NCBI RefSeq assembly: GCF_001808185.1
Contig: NZ_CP017668.1
Span: 2,418,001 to 2,482,000, forward strand
Source: Jeongeupia sp. USM3
GTDB taxonomy: Bacteria > Pseudomonadota > Gammaproteobacteria > Burkholderiales > Chitinibacteraceae
DNA: 64,000 bases
Reading direction: 5' to 3'
Shown here piece by piece: positions 52,242 through 60,416 of this stretch (its first letter is position 1; every line of letters begins with the position of its first letter). The notes under the pieces are model-generated. The model had not been told where the DNA came from. It searched no databases and saw nothing but the letters and a program-made list of their open reading frames with translations. Made by a program: the position numbers and the translations under genes.

Positions 52242-53375
52242 ATGATCCGCATCAGCAGCCATTTCGACTCCGGTTCGATCGACGTCATCGACGCGACCGA
52301 CCCCGCCAACATCCGCCTCGCCCTGCGGCCCGACAATGCGTCGCCGTTCAGCCAGTGGTTCCATTTCCGCGTGTCCGGCGCGCGCGGTACCGACTGCGTG
52401 CTGAACATCGGCAATGCCGCGGACTCGGCGTACCCGGACGGCTGGCCCGACTACCATGCGGTCGCCTCGTACGACCGCGAAAACTGGTTCCGCGTACCGA
52501 CCGACTACGACGGCCGGACGCTGACGATCCGCCATACGCCGCGGCACGACGCGATCTGGTTCGCCTACTTCGAACCGTATTCGTGGGAGCGCCACCAGCA
52601 ACTGCTCGGCGGCGCGCTCGAAGCGTCGCCGTGGGCCGAGCTGCTGCCGCTCGGCGTTACGCCCGACGGCCACGATTTCGATGCGCTGAGGATCGGCGTC
52701 GACACCCCGGGCAAGCGCAAGGTCTGGCTGATCGCGCGCCAGCACCCGGGCGAGAGCATGGCCGAGTGGTTTGCCGAGGGCTTTCTCGAGGCGCTGCTCG
52801 ACACCCAGAACGCGCTCGGCCGGGCACTGCTCGAGAAGGCGGTGTTCTACGTCGTGCCGAACATGAACCCCGACGGCAGCGTGCGCGGCAACCTGCGCAC
52901 CAACGCGATGGGCGCGAACCTGAACCGCGAATGGGCGACGCCGTCGCCCGAGCGCAGCCCCGAAGTGGGGTGGGTGCGGCAACTGATGCAGCAGACCGGC
53001 GTCGACGTCTTCCTCGACATCCATGGCGACGAGGCGATTCCGCACAACTTCGTCTCCGGCTGCGACGACATCCCGTCGTTCTCGGCCAGACAGGCCGAAC
53101 TGCAGGTGGTGTTCAACGCCGCATGGCTGACCGCCAGCCCGGATTTCCAGACCGTGCACGGCTACGAGAACGGCAAGTTCGGCCCCGAGACGCTGACGAT
53201 CGCGACCAAGTGGGTCGGCGAGACCTTCGGCTGCCTCGCGTACACGATCGAGATGCCGTTCAAGGACACGTTCGACAGGCCGGTACCCGAGGTCGGCTGG
53301 AACGGCGAGCGCTCGCGCCAGTTCGGCGCCTCGGTGCTGGCGCCGCTGTGGGCGGTGGTCGACCGCTCGCGCTGA
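52242..53375 (+). CDS. M14-family zinc carboxypeptidase (cytosolic carboxypeptidase-like)
   Basis: A 377-residue protein with the two-domain layout of bacterial CCP-like (M14D) peptidases: a beta-sandwich N-terminal domain (to ~125, ending WFAYFEPYSWERHQQ) and a catalytic domain. Zinc ligands are in RQHPGESMAEWF and in DIHGDEAIPHNF; NPDG and the catalytic Glu in TIEMPFKD are present. No signal peptide is seen, so it is cytosolic. Eukaryotic relatives trim glutamate tails; the bacterial substrate is unknown. It ends 13 bases before an IS481-family element. Confidence 0.9.
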   Translation: MIRISSHFDSGSIDVIDATDPANIRLALRPDNASPFSQWFHFRVSGARGTDCVLNIGNAADSAYPDGWPDYHAVASYDRENWFRVPTDYDGRTLTIRHTPRHDAIWFAYFEPYSWERHQQLLGGALEASPWAELLPLGVTPDGHDFDALRIGVDTPGKRKVWLIARQHPGESMAEWFAEGFLEALLDTQNALGRALLEKAVFYVVPNMNPDGSVRGNLRTNAMGANLNREWATPSPERSPEVGWVRQLMQQTGVDVFLDIHGDEAIPHNFVSGCDDIPSFSARQAELQVVFNAAWLTASPDFQTVHGYENGKFGPETLTIATKWVGETFGCLAYTIEMPFKDTFDRPVPEVGWNGERSRQFGASVLAPLWAVVDRSR

Positions 53376-53383
53376 GTGCGGGG

Positions 53384-54334
53384 CTAGATGTGAAGAGTCA
53401 AGACGTTGTTTTTCGTTGCTGAGAGACGGGACATGGGCACGTGGCAGCCGATGCCGTGATGCGGACGGTGCCAGTTGTAATAATGATTCCAATACCTCAG
53501 GACTGCGCCGCGCTCATCCGAGTGTTGATAGGTTTGGCCGTAGGCCCATTCGCGCAGCGCGGACTGGATGAAGCGCTCGGCCTTGCCGTTGGTTTGCGGT
53601 CGGTAGGCGCGGGTGAACCTCTGCTTAATGCCCAGTTCAACGCAAACGCGGCCGAAGTCATGGGAGCGGAAGGCGGGCCCGTTATCGGTGATCAGGCGCT
53701 GGAGCGGTACGCCCAGCGTTTTGAAGTAGTCGTTGGCCGCACGCAGGAAGTCGATGGCGCTGGCGCGGCGCTCGTCGGGGTAGAGTCGGGTGAAGGCGAT
53801 GCGACTATGGTCGTCGATCGCCACGAACAGATATTCCCAGCCGCTGTTTCGGCTGTTCTGGCGACGATCGCCGGTGATGCGATGGCCGACCTGCTCGAAG
53901 CGGGCGAGCTTCTTGATGTCGACGTGCAGCAGTTCGCCGGGCGTTTCGCGCTCGTAGCGCTGCACAGGCTCTGCGGGCTGCAGGTCGCTTAACCGCGATA
54001 GCCCTGCGTGTCGCAGCACGCGACTGACGGTTGCTTTGGACACGCCGATATAGCTTGCGATGCGAGCCTGCAGGAACAGCTTGCGACGCAATTCGATGAT
54101 CGTCAGGGCAACGCTGGGCGCAATGGCACGTGGCGAGCGCTCGGGACGCGAGGATTTGTCGAGCAAGGCAGCCGCGCCGCCGACCAGATAGCGGCCCAGC
54201 CACTTGCGGGTGGTGACCGCGCTTACGCCATGGCGTGCCGCCGCCGCCGCGGTCGACAAACCATGCTCGGTGATGTCCTGAACCATTTCCAGGCGACGCA
54301 GATACGTCAGTCGGGCATTCTTATGTGTGTTCAT
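53384..54334 (-). CDS. IS481-family transposase
   Basis: A 316-residue DDE recombinase. N-terminal helix-turn-helix (LSTAAAAARHGVSAVTTRKWL), then a second HTH (IASYIGVSKATVSRVLRHAG). The integrase-fold core has the acidic triad in LLHVDIKKL, LITDNGPAF and NGKAERFIQ. It is very like Bordetella pertussis IS481 transposase, which also begins MNTHK. The frame runs through the inverted repeat and stops at TAG inside the target duplication, outside the element proper. Confidence 0.96.
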   Translation of the reverse strand: MNTHKNARLTYLRRLEMVQDITEHGLSTAAAAARHGVSAVTTRKWLGRYLVGGAAALLDKSSRPERSPRAIAPSVALTIIELRRKLFLQARIASYIGVSKATVSRVLRHAGLSRLSDLQPAEPVQRYERETPGELLHVDIKKLARFEQVGHRITGDRRQNSRNSGWEYLFVAIDDHSRIAFTRLYPDERRASAIDFLRAANDYFKTLGVPLQRLITDNGPAFRSHDFGRVCVELGIKQRFTRAYRPQTNGKAERFIQSALREWAYGQTYQHSDERGAVLRYWNHYYNWHRPHHGIGCHVPMSRLSATKNNVLTLHI

Positions 54335-54428
54335 CCGGTGTCTTGTTCTGTGACTGGGGGTTTGGCGATTTCCAGTCTCGCAGAACTTCTCCGGGTGAAC
54401 ACCCGAAACAACCTATTGAACCTTCACA
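53389..54428 (-). mobile_element. IS481-family insertion sequence, intact, 6-bp target duplication
   Basis: A 1,040-bp element. Its ends, TGTGAAGAGTCAAGACGTTG at 53389 and the inverted TGTGAAGGTTCAATAGGTTG ending at 54428, match at 19 of the first 23 positions. It is bounded by GCTAGA at 53383-53388 and 54429-54434. That fits NCTAGN, the known target of Bordetella IS481, and shows a recent unrearranged insertion. It carries one transposase gene. The insertion falls after the carboxypeptidase gene and at the stop codon of a small gene, damaging neither. Confidence 0.96.
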
Positions 54429-54429
54429 G

Positions 54430-54720
54430 CTAGACGCGGACCGAGACCGACGTCGCCACGACGGCGTCGGTCGCGCGGCGACCGCCGGTGCGGCGATCCT
54501 GCCGGCCGCGGGTGTCGAGCAGCGCCTGCTGCTGCTGTTGGCGCCGGTCCTCGCCGTCGCGCCGGTCGTCTCCGCTGCGGCGCTCGACCCCGTTCCAGCC
54601 CTGGCCGACCGCGCGATACGCAGCCAGCGACCGCGGTGCGCGTTGCGGTTCGTGTACCGCGGCAACGGGATCGGTACGGAGGACGGGGTGCTCGTAACCG
54701 AGCGGTGATACGGCGGCCAC
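54430..54720 (-). CDS. Small hypothetical protein with Arg/Asp-rich repeats
   Basis: A 96-residue predicted cytosolic protein from a GTG at 54720 with AAGGA eight bases upstream. The middle has ERRSGDDRRDGEDRRQQQQQ and then RGRQDRRTGGRRATDA, a low-complexity series of D/G-RR units often seen in small proteobacterial proteins of unknown role. The N-terminus is more ordinary (SPLGYEHPVLRTDPVAAVHE). Its TAG stop is part of the GCTAGA duplicated by the IS; the sequence of the gene itself is intact. Confidence 0.6.
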   Translation of the reverse strand: MAAVSPLGYEHPVLRTDPVAAVHEPQRAPRSLAAYRAVGQGWNGVERRSGDDRRDGEDRRQQQQQALLDTRGRQDRRTGGRRATDAVVATSVSVRV

Positions 54721-54811
54721 GACGGGGTTCCTTCAAGATGACTTCCAATCAATATCGACTGGAAGTTGCACAACTTGATGGCAAGCCCTCCGGGCGCCGC
54801 CGGACGGCATC

Positions 54812-55744
54812 CTAGTCCGTCAGGCCCTCGAACAGCTTGGTCGACAGATAGCGCTCGCCGAACGACGGGATGATCACCGCGATCAGCTTGCCGGCGTTTT
54901 CCGGGCGCCTGGCGACCTGGATCGCGGCCCAGGTTGCCGCGCCGGCCGAGATGCCGCAGAGGATGCCTTCCTGCGTGGCCATGGCCTTGGCGGTGGCGAA
55001 GGCGTCGTCGTTGCTGACGCGGATCACTTCATCGTACGACTGCGTGTTCAGTACCGCCGGGACGAAACCGGCGCCGATGCCCTGGATCGGATGCGGGCCC
55101 TTGGCGCCGCCGGACAGCACCGGGCTGGCGTCGGGCTCGATCGCGATCGCCTGGAACGACGGCTTCCTGGCCTTGATCACTTCGGACACGCCGGTGATCG
55201 TGCCGCCGGTGCCGACGCCGGCGATCAGGATGTCGATCTGGCCGTCGGTATCGTTCCACAGCTCCTCGGCGGTGGTCTTGCGGTGGATTTCCGGGTTGGC
55301 CGGGTTTTCGAACTGCTGCGGCATGAAGTGGTTGGTGCCCGCCTCGACGATGGCGCGGGCCTTGGCGATCGCGCCGCCCATGCCGTCCGGGCCCGGGGTG
55401 AGCACCAGCTCGGCGCCGTAGCCGCGCAACAGCGCGCGGCGTTCCTTCGACATGGTTTCCGGCATCGTCAGCACCAGCTTGTAGCCGCGCGCCGCACACA
55501 CCATGGCCAGACCGATGCCGGTATTGCCCGAGGTCGGCTCGACGATGGTGGTGTCGGCGTTGATGGTTCCGGCCGCTTCGGCGGCGTCGATCATCGCGAC
55601 GGCGATCCGGTCCTTCACCGAATGGCTCGGGTTCATGTACTCGAGCTTGGCGACGATGGTGGCGCCGCAGCCGGCGGTGACGCGGTTGAGTTTGACGAGC
55701 GGCGTGTTGCCGATCAGCGCGGTGACGTCGTTGGCAATCTTCAT
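54812..55744 (-). CDS. cysK: Cysteine synthase A (O-acetylserine sulfhydrylase)
   Basis: A 310-residue PLP enzyme of fold type II that makes cysteine from O-acetylserine and sulfide. The PLP Lys44 is in NPSHSVKDRI; TSGNTGIGLAMV and the phosphate loop GTGGTITGVSE are intact. GKLIAVIIPSFGERYLST at the C-terminus is characteristic of CysK. It is divergent from cca and shares a symmetric promoter region with it. A GC-rich imperfect hairpin lies just after its stop, without a T tract. Confidence 0.95.
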   Translation of the reverse strand: MKIANDVTALIGNTPLVKLNRVTAGCGATIVAKLEYMNPSHSVKDRIAVAMIDAAEAAGTINADTTIVEPTSGNTGIGLAMVCAARGYKLVLTMPETMSKERRALLRGYGAELVLTPGPDGMGGAIAKARAIVEAGTNHFMPQQFENPANPEIHRKTTAEELWNDTDGQIDILIAGVGTGGTITGVSEVIKARKPSFQAIAIEPDASPVLSGGAKGPHPIQGIGAGFVPAVLNTQSYDEVIRVSNDDAFATAKAMATQEGILCGISAGAATWAAIQVARRPENAGKLIAVIIPSFGERYLSTKLFEGLTD

Positions 55745-55777
55745 GGCGGTGTTCCTGTCTCAAGGAGTAACCCGAAG

Positions 55778-55809
55778 ATTGTAGCCTCAGCATGTCAGCC
55801 CGATACAAT
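55778..55809. promoter_or_regulatory. Symmetric divergent promoter region between cysK and cca
   Basis: ATTGTA (55778-55783) and TACAAT (55804-55809) are mutual inverted repeats. On the plus strand TTGTAG-N19-TACAAT can serve cca; on the minus strand TTGTAT-N19-TACAAT can serve cysK. Spacers of 19 are long, so confidence is modest. Confidence 0.45.
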
Positions 55810-55841
55810 TGAAGTCTGATAAGCAAAGAACACCAGACACT

Positions 55842-57056
55842 ATGCAGATCTACAAGGTCGGCGGCGCCGTGCGCGACCGCCTGCTCGGCCTGCCGGTCAA
55901 GGATGTCGACTGGGTCGTCGTCGGCGCCACCGCGGCCGAGATGGAAGCCCGTGGCTATCGCGCCGTCGGCAAGGACTTCCCGGTTTTCCTGCATCCGGTC
56001 ACGCAGGAGGAATACGCGCTGGCACGCACCGAGCGCAAGTCGGGTCACGGCTATCGCGGCTTCACGGTGTTCGCCGATCCGACCGTCACGCTCGACGAAG
56101 ACCTCGCGCGGCGCGACCTGACGATCAACGCGATCGCCGAGGACGAGCACGGCACCGTATTCGACCCGTTCGACGGCCGTGCCGACCTGCAGGCGCGGTT
56201 GCTGCGGCACGTGTCGCCGGCTTTTGTCGAAGACCCGGTGCGCATCCTGCGGCTGGCACGCTTCGCCGCGCGTTTCGATTTTGCCGTCGCGCCGGAAACG
56301 ATGGCGCTGATGCGGCAGATGGTCGACGGCGGCGAGGTCGATCATCTGGTCGCCGAGCGCGTCTGGCAGGAGTTCGCCAAGGGGCTGATGAGCGATGCGC
56401 CGAGCCGGATGTTCACGGTGCTGCGAGAAGCGGGTGCGCTCGCGCGGATCGCGCCCGAACTCGACGCGCTGTGGGGCGTGCCGCAGCGCGCCGACTACCA
56501 TCCGGAAGTCGACACCGGCGTGCACGTGATGATGGTGCTCGACTACGCCGCCGCGCGGGGCTGGCCTTTGAGCACGCGCTTTGCCGCGCTGTGCCACGAT
56601 CTGGGCAAGCCGCTGACGCCGGGCGACGTGTTGCCGAGCCATTACGGCCACGAAGGCCGCGGCGTGAAGGTCGTCGAGCGCCTGTGCGAGCGCTTGCGCG
56701 TTCCGAGTGATTGCCGCGATCTGGCGGTGATGGTCTGCCGCGACCATACCCACGTGCACCGGGCCAGGGAATTGCGCGCCGACACGACGCTCGACCTGTT
56801 CACCCGCTGCGACGCCTTCCGCAAGCCGGCACGCTTCGACGAGTTCCTCGACGCCTGCCTTGCCGACGCGCGCGGCCGGCTCGACTTCGAGGATTGCGAC
56901 TATCCGCAGCCCGGCTGGCTGCGGCTGCAGCTCGCGGCGGCCAATACCGTCAATGCCGGCGAGATCGCGCAGGGCTGCACCGACAAGGCGAAGATCCCGC
57001 AGGCGGTGCGCGCGGCGCGGATCCGCGCGATCGAGGCGGCGCGGCTGGCCGCCTAG
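55842..57056 (+). CDS. cca: CCA-adding tRNA nucleotidyltransferase
   Basis: A 404-residue class II nucleotidyltransferase that builds or repairs the tRNA CCA end. The N-terminus has QIYKVGGAVRDRLLG and DVDWVVVG with the catalytic Asp pair; RRDLTINAIAEDEHG follows. The HD phosphohydrolase part is present (TGVHVMMVLDYAAARG, CHDLGKPLTPGDVLPSHYGHE), so it is the HD-containing E. coli type. The ATG at 55842 gives the usual MQIYKVGGAVRD; an ATG 11 codons earlier is unlikely. Its TAG overlaps, on CTAG, the stop of the convergent TPR gene. Confidence 0.96.
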   Translation: MQIYKVGGAVRDRLLGLPVKDVDWVVVGATAAEMEARGYRAVGKDFPVFLHPVTQEEYALARTERKSGHGYRGFTVFADPTVTLDEDLARRDLTINAIAEDEHGTVFDPFDGRADLQARLLRHVSPAFVEDPVRILRLARFAARFDFAVAPETMALMRQMVDGGEVDHLVAERVWQEFAKGLMSDAPSRMFTVLREAGALARIAPELDALWGVPQRADYHPEVDTGVHVMMVLDYAAARGWPLSTRFAALCHDLGKPLTPGDVLPSHYGHEGRGVKVVERLCERLRVPSDCRDLAVMVCRDHTHVHRARELRADTTLDLFTRCDAFRKPARFDEFLDACLADARGRLDFEDCDYPQPGWLRLQLAAANTVNAGEIAQGCTDKAKIPQAVRAARIRAIEAARLAA

Positions 57057-58117
57057 GCGGTTTCGATCGCGTCGATCCGCGCGCGGAGCTGGGCGATCGC
57101 GTCGGCCCGGTCGGCGGCGTTGTCGCGCTGCTCCAGCCGCGTCATCAGCGCGAAGTGGCGCTGCCAGTGGGCGAACTCGCCGTGGGTGTAGCCGACGTCG
57201 GCACTGGCGCGGGCCAGTGCGGCGTGGCATTCGGCCTCCAGATACGGCGAGCCCAGCTGCACCGCGCCGTCGAGCGCGCGCCGCAGGTAATGGTCGGCCG
57301 CGTGCGGCTCGGCCAGCGCCAGACAGGTTTCGCCGAGGGCGACCAGATTGACGACCTTGCCCCAGTGGTTGTGGGCGCTGCCGTTGAGCGAGAGCGAACG
57401 CTCGAACTGCCGCCGGGCCGCCACCAGCCGCCCCTGGCGCTTGAGCAGGTAGCCGCGGTAATAGTAGAGCTCGGGTTCGAACTCGCAGAAACCCAGCCGG
57501 GGCAACAGTGCCTCGGCTTCGGCCAGTTCGGCGCCGGCCGCGTCGTCGTTGCCGCAGCGGTAGTGGTGGGCGGCGATATTGATGTGCAGCCCGAAGCAGA
57601 TGTCGAGCCGGTCGACCTGCGGCAGCGCACGTTTGGCCTTGTCGAGCATCGCTGCGGTCGGTTCGGGGGCGACCAGCATGAAATAGAGCTTGGCCATGCC
57701 GAGGTAGCCGAGCAGCCGGGCCAGTGCCGGGCCGTCGGCGAGGCCGCGTTCGAGCAGCGCCAGCCAGTGCGCCTCGGCCTGCTGGTAGCGGCCGAGGCCG
57801 TAGTGGGTTTCAGCGGCGAGATGGATCGCCTCGCTCCACAGCAACCGGTCGCCGAGGGCGTCGGCCAGCGCAGCCGCGTCCAGGCAGGCCGGATGCGCGT
57901 CCTCGCCGTCGGGCACGGCAAAGCCGGCGCGGCCGGCCTGCAGGCAGGCCCGCGCCTCGCCGGCGTGATAGGCGATGGCATGGGCGCGTTGCCGGGCCTG
58001 TTGCGCCAGCGCCAGCGCTTCGGCCGGTTGCGAGTGGGTCAGTGTGGCGGCGACCGCAAGGGTCTGGTCGATTTCGGCGCGCAGGTTGAACGTGCGCGGA
58101 TGCTGCGGAGCCGACAT
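57053..58117 (-). CDS. Tetratricopeptide-repeat protein of unknown function
   Basis: A 354-residue all-helical protein. Several ~34-residue TPR-like units are visible (for example AIHLAAETHYGLGRYQQAEAH, LYYYRGYLLKRQGRLVAARRQ, VNLVALGETCLALAEPHAAD). No signal peptide, enzyme or DNA-binding domain is seen. It may be a scaffold or the tail part of a regulator. The start is the ATG at 58117; a TTG five codons upstream is less likely. It is convergent with cca and shares its stop tetranucleotide. Confidence 0.75.
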   Translation of the reverse strand: MSAPQHPRTFNLRAEIDQTLAVAATLTHSQPAEALALAQQARQRAHAIAYHAGEARACLQAGRAGFAVPDGEDAHPACLDAAALADALGDRLLWSEAIHLAAETHYGLGRYQQAEAHWLALLERGLADGPALARLLGYLGMAKLYFMLVAPEPTAAMLDKAKRALPQVDRLDICFGLHINIAAHHYRCGNDDAAGAELAEAEALLPRLGFCEFEPELYYYRGYLLKRQGRLVAARRQFERSLSLNGSAHNHWGKVVNLVALGETCLALAEPHAADHYLRRALDGAVQLGSPYLEAECHAALARASADVGYTHGEFAHWQRHFALMTRLEQRDNAADRADAIAQLRARIDAIETA

Positions 58118-58241
58118 GGGATACGGAATCAATACAGACAGCGGCGATCATAAAGAGCGCCCCGGTGCCGGTAAACCGGGCCGGCCGTTCGTCGGCGCGG
58201 ATGCGCCATCCATGTCACACCGCGCTGCGGGCGCTGCAATG

Positions 58242-58268
58242 AAAAAAGCCGCGCATTGCGCGGCTTTT
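58242..58268 (-). terminator. Rho-independent terminator after the ferredoxin gene
   Basis: Inverted repeat AAAAGCCGCGC, loop ATT, GCGCGGCTTTT; on the minus strand it is followed by more T's. It lies about 15 bases past the ferredoxin stop. Confidence 0.9.
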
Positions 58269-58283
58269 CCGGGACGGCGGGTC

Positions 58284-58535
58284 TCAGGCGTTGCCCGAAA
58301 TGACCAGATACTTCTGCATCAGCACTTCCTTGGACTCCTTGTTGTCCGGGTCGAGCGGGATGCAGTCGACCGGACAGACCTGCTGGCATTGCGGTTCGTC
58401 GTAATGGCCGACGCACTCGGTGCACAGGTTCGGGTCGATTTCGTAGATTTCTTCGCCCTGCGAGATCGCGCTGTTCGGGCACTCCGGTTCACAGACGTCG
58501 CAATTGATGCATTCGTCGGTAATCATCAACGACAT
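58284..58535 (-). CDS. YfhL-type 2[4Fe-4S] ferredoxin
   Basis: An 83-residue electron carrier. The first cluster motif is CINCDVCEPECPN; the second is CTECVGHYDEPQCQQVCPVD, with the six-to-eight residue insertion between the second and third Cys that marks the Allochromatium-type/YfhL group. Partner enzymes are unknown. It is followed by a terminator, and rsmD lies upstream on the same strand with a 89-base gap. Confidence 0.93.
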   Translation of the reverse strand: MSLMITDECINCDVCEPECPNSAISQGEEIYEIDPNLCTECVGHYDEPQCQQVCPVDCIPLDPDNKESKEVLMQKYLVISGNA

Positions 58536-58624
58536 GGTGCGGTTCTTCCGTTTCGAAAATCAGTTAGAAAACAACAGCTTCGCGCAATTGTCCCACTTTG
58601 GGCGGCGAGGGACAATGCCAATGG

Positions 58625-59176
58625 TCACGCCGGCGCCAGCAGCCGGTAGTGGACGGTACCGGCGCGGCCTTCCTTCAACACGTCCCAGCCGGCGAGGTCG
58701 AGCCCGGTCCAGTCGGCCGCTTCGGCGTAGACGCGGGCGCCCGGCGCCAGACGCGGCGCGAGCGCGACCAGCGTCGGCTGCAGCAGCCCGCTGGCATAGG
58801 GCGGGTCGACAAAGGCGATGTCGAACACGTCGCCGCTGCGCGCCAGCCAGGCGGCCGCATCGGCATTGACGAGCTCGGTGCGGTTCAGTTTGAGCAGGTC
58901 GCGGTTGGCGACCAGCGCCGTGTACGCCGGCCGCGATTTTTCGACCATGACCACGCGCGCGGCGCCGCGCGACGCCGCCTCGAGGCCGAGCGCACCGCTG
59001 CCGGCGAAAAGGTCGAGACAGCGCTTGCCGGTCAGGTCCTGGCCGAGCCAGTTGAACAGCGTTTCGCGCACGCGGTCCGGCGTCGGGCGCAGGCCGTCGC
59101 CGTCGGGAAAATGCACGATGCGGCGGCGGCATTCGCCACCGATGATGCGGAGCTGGTTTTTCTGCTGGGCTGCCAT
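58625..59176 (-). CDS. rsmD: 16S rRNA (guanine-966-N2)-methyltransferase RsmD
   Basis: A 183-residue methyltransferase. RIIGGECRRRIVHFPDGDGL and RPTPDRVRETLFNWLG form the RNA-binding start; the SAM loop is CLDLFAGSGALGLEA; the catalytic motif is FVDPPYASG. It is divergent from ftsY, a common arrangement. In many relatives coaD follows rsmD; it does not here. Confidence 0.95.
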   Translation of the reverse strand: MAAQQKNQLRIIGGECRRRIVHFPDGDGLRPTPDRVRETLFNWLGQDLTGKRCLDLFAGSGALGLEAASRGAARVVMVEKSRPAYTALVANRDLLKLNRTELVNADAAAWLARSGDVFDIAFVDPPYASGLLQPTLVALAPRLAPGARVYAEAADWTGLDLAGWDVLKEGRAGTVHYRLLAPA

Positions 59177-59243
59177 GGGGTCGAAGCGTTAAAATCGCGG
59201 CAAATCAAGCATTTTCCGCCAATCAGCGCCAATCTCAAAACCC

Positions 59244-60416
59244 ATGTTCAGTTTCTTCCGCAAGAAAAAGCCGGCCGAGGCCGCGCCCGAAGCGCAAGCG
59301 CTGCCGGCTCCCGCAACACCCGAGGCGACGGAAGCAGCGCAGCCCGCGCCCGCCGAAGCGCCGGCTCCAGCCCCCGTCGTCGCGGCGCCACCCGCCGAAA
59401 TCGCGACGCCGGCGTCGAGCGCCGCGGCCGATATCGCCGTGGTCCAGCTCGCCGCCGAGCCTGCTGCACCGGCTGCCGCGGCCGTTGTACAGCCGCAGGA
59501 CAAGCCCAGACTCAGCTGGGCCGAGCGGCTCAAGGCCGGGCTGGCCAAGACGCGCGACAAGCTTGGCAAGAACCTGGCCGGCCTGTTCGGTGGCGGCAAG
59601 ATCGACGAGGAACTCTACGAGGAACTCGAAACGGTGCTGCTGACCGCCGACATGGGCGTCAACGCCACCACGCACCTGCTCGACGACGTGCGCGAGCGCG
59701 TGTCGCTCAAGGGGCTGAAGGATTCGATCGAACTGAAGGGCGCGCTGAAGGACAGCCTGAATGCGCTGATCGGCCCGCTCGAGGTGCCGCTCAGCGTCGA
59801 AGGCCACAAGCCCTTCATCCTGATGGTCGCCGGCGTCAACGGCGCCGGCAAGACGACCAGCATCGGCAAGCTCGCCAAGTACTTCCAGTCGCAGGGCAAA
59901 TCGGTGCTGCTTGCCGCCGGTGACACCTTCCGCGCCGCCGCGCGCGAACAGCTCGTCGTCTGGGGCGAGCGCAACGGCGTGCAGGTGATCGCGCAGGACA
60001 GCGGCGACGCCGCCGCGGTCGCGTTCGATGCGGTCAATGCCGCCAGGGCACGCGGCGTCGACGTGGTGATCGTCGACACCGCCGGCCGGTTGCCGACGCA
60101 GCTGCACCTGATGGAAGAGATCCGCAAGGTCAAGCGCGTGGTGCAGAAGGCCGATCCGACCGGGCCGCATGAAACCATGCTGGTGCTCGACGCCAATACC
60201 GGCCAGAACGCGCTGTCGCAGGTCAAGGCCTTCGACGATGCACTCGACCTGACCGGGCTGGTGCTGACCAAGCTCGACGGCACCGCCAAGGGCGGCGTGA
60301 TCGCCGCGATCGCGCGCGAGCGCAGCATCCCGCTGCGCTTCGTCGGCGTCGGCGAAAGCATCGACGACCTGCGCCCCTTCGTCGCGAAAGACTACGTCGA
60401 CGCGCTGTTCGACTGA
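59244..60416 (+). CDS. ftsY: Signal recognition particle receptor FtsY
   Basis: A 390-residue SRP GTPase. An Ala/Pro/Glu-rich acidic N-terminal part (~1-85) starts with a basic MFSFFRKKK. The NG domain follows: N part (SWAERLKAGLAKTRDKLGK), G1 GVNGAGKTTSIGKLA, DTFRAAAREQL, VDTAGRLPTQ, TKLDGTAKGG and a final VGESIDDLRPF. It receives ribosome-SRP complexes at the membrane. TAAAAT at 59190-59195 is a possible -10. Its TGA overlaps the next ATG by one base. Confidence 0.96.
   Translation: MFSFFRKKKPAEAAPEAQALPAPATPEATEAAQPAPAEAPAPAPVVAAPPAEIATPASSAAADIAVVQLAAEPAAPAAAAVVQPQDKPRLSWAERLKAGLAKTRDKLGKNLAGLFGGGKIDEELYEELETVLLTADMGVNATTHLLDDVRERVSLKGLKDSIELKGALKDSLNALIGPLEVPLSVEGHKPFILMVAGVNGAGKTTSIGKLAKYFQSQGKSVLLAAGDTFRAAAREQLVVWGERNGVQVIAQDSGDAAAVAFDAVNAARARGVDVVIVDTAGRLPTQLHLMEEIRKVKRVVQKADPTGPHETMLVLDANTGQNALSQVKAFDDALDLTGLVLTKLDGTAKGGVIAAIARERSIPLRFVGVGESIDDLRPFVAKDYVDALFD

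Noticed and set aside
53384..53388. Transposase stop outside the element read as a sign of truncation
   Set aside because: Both inverted repeats and the 6-bp duplication are intact and the protein is full length; the stop is in the target CTAG.
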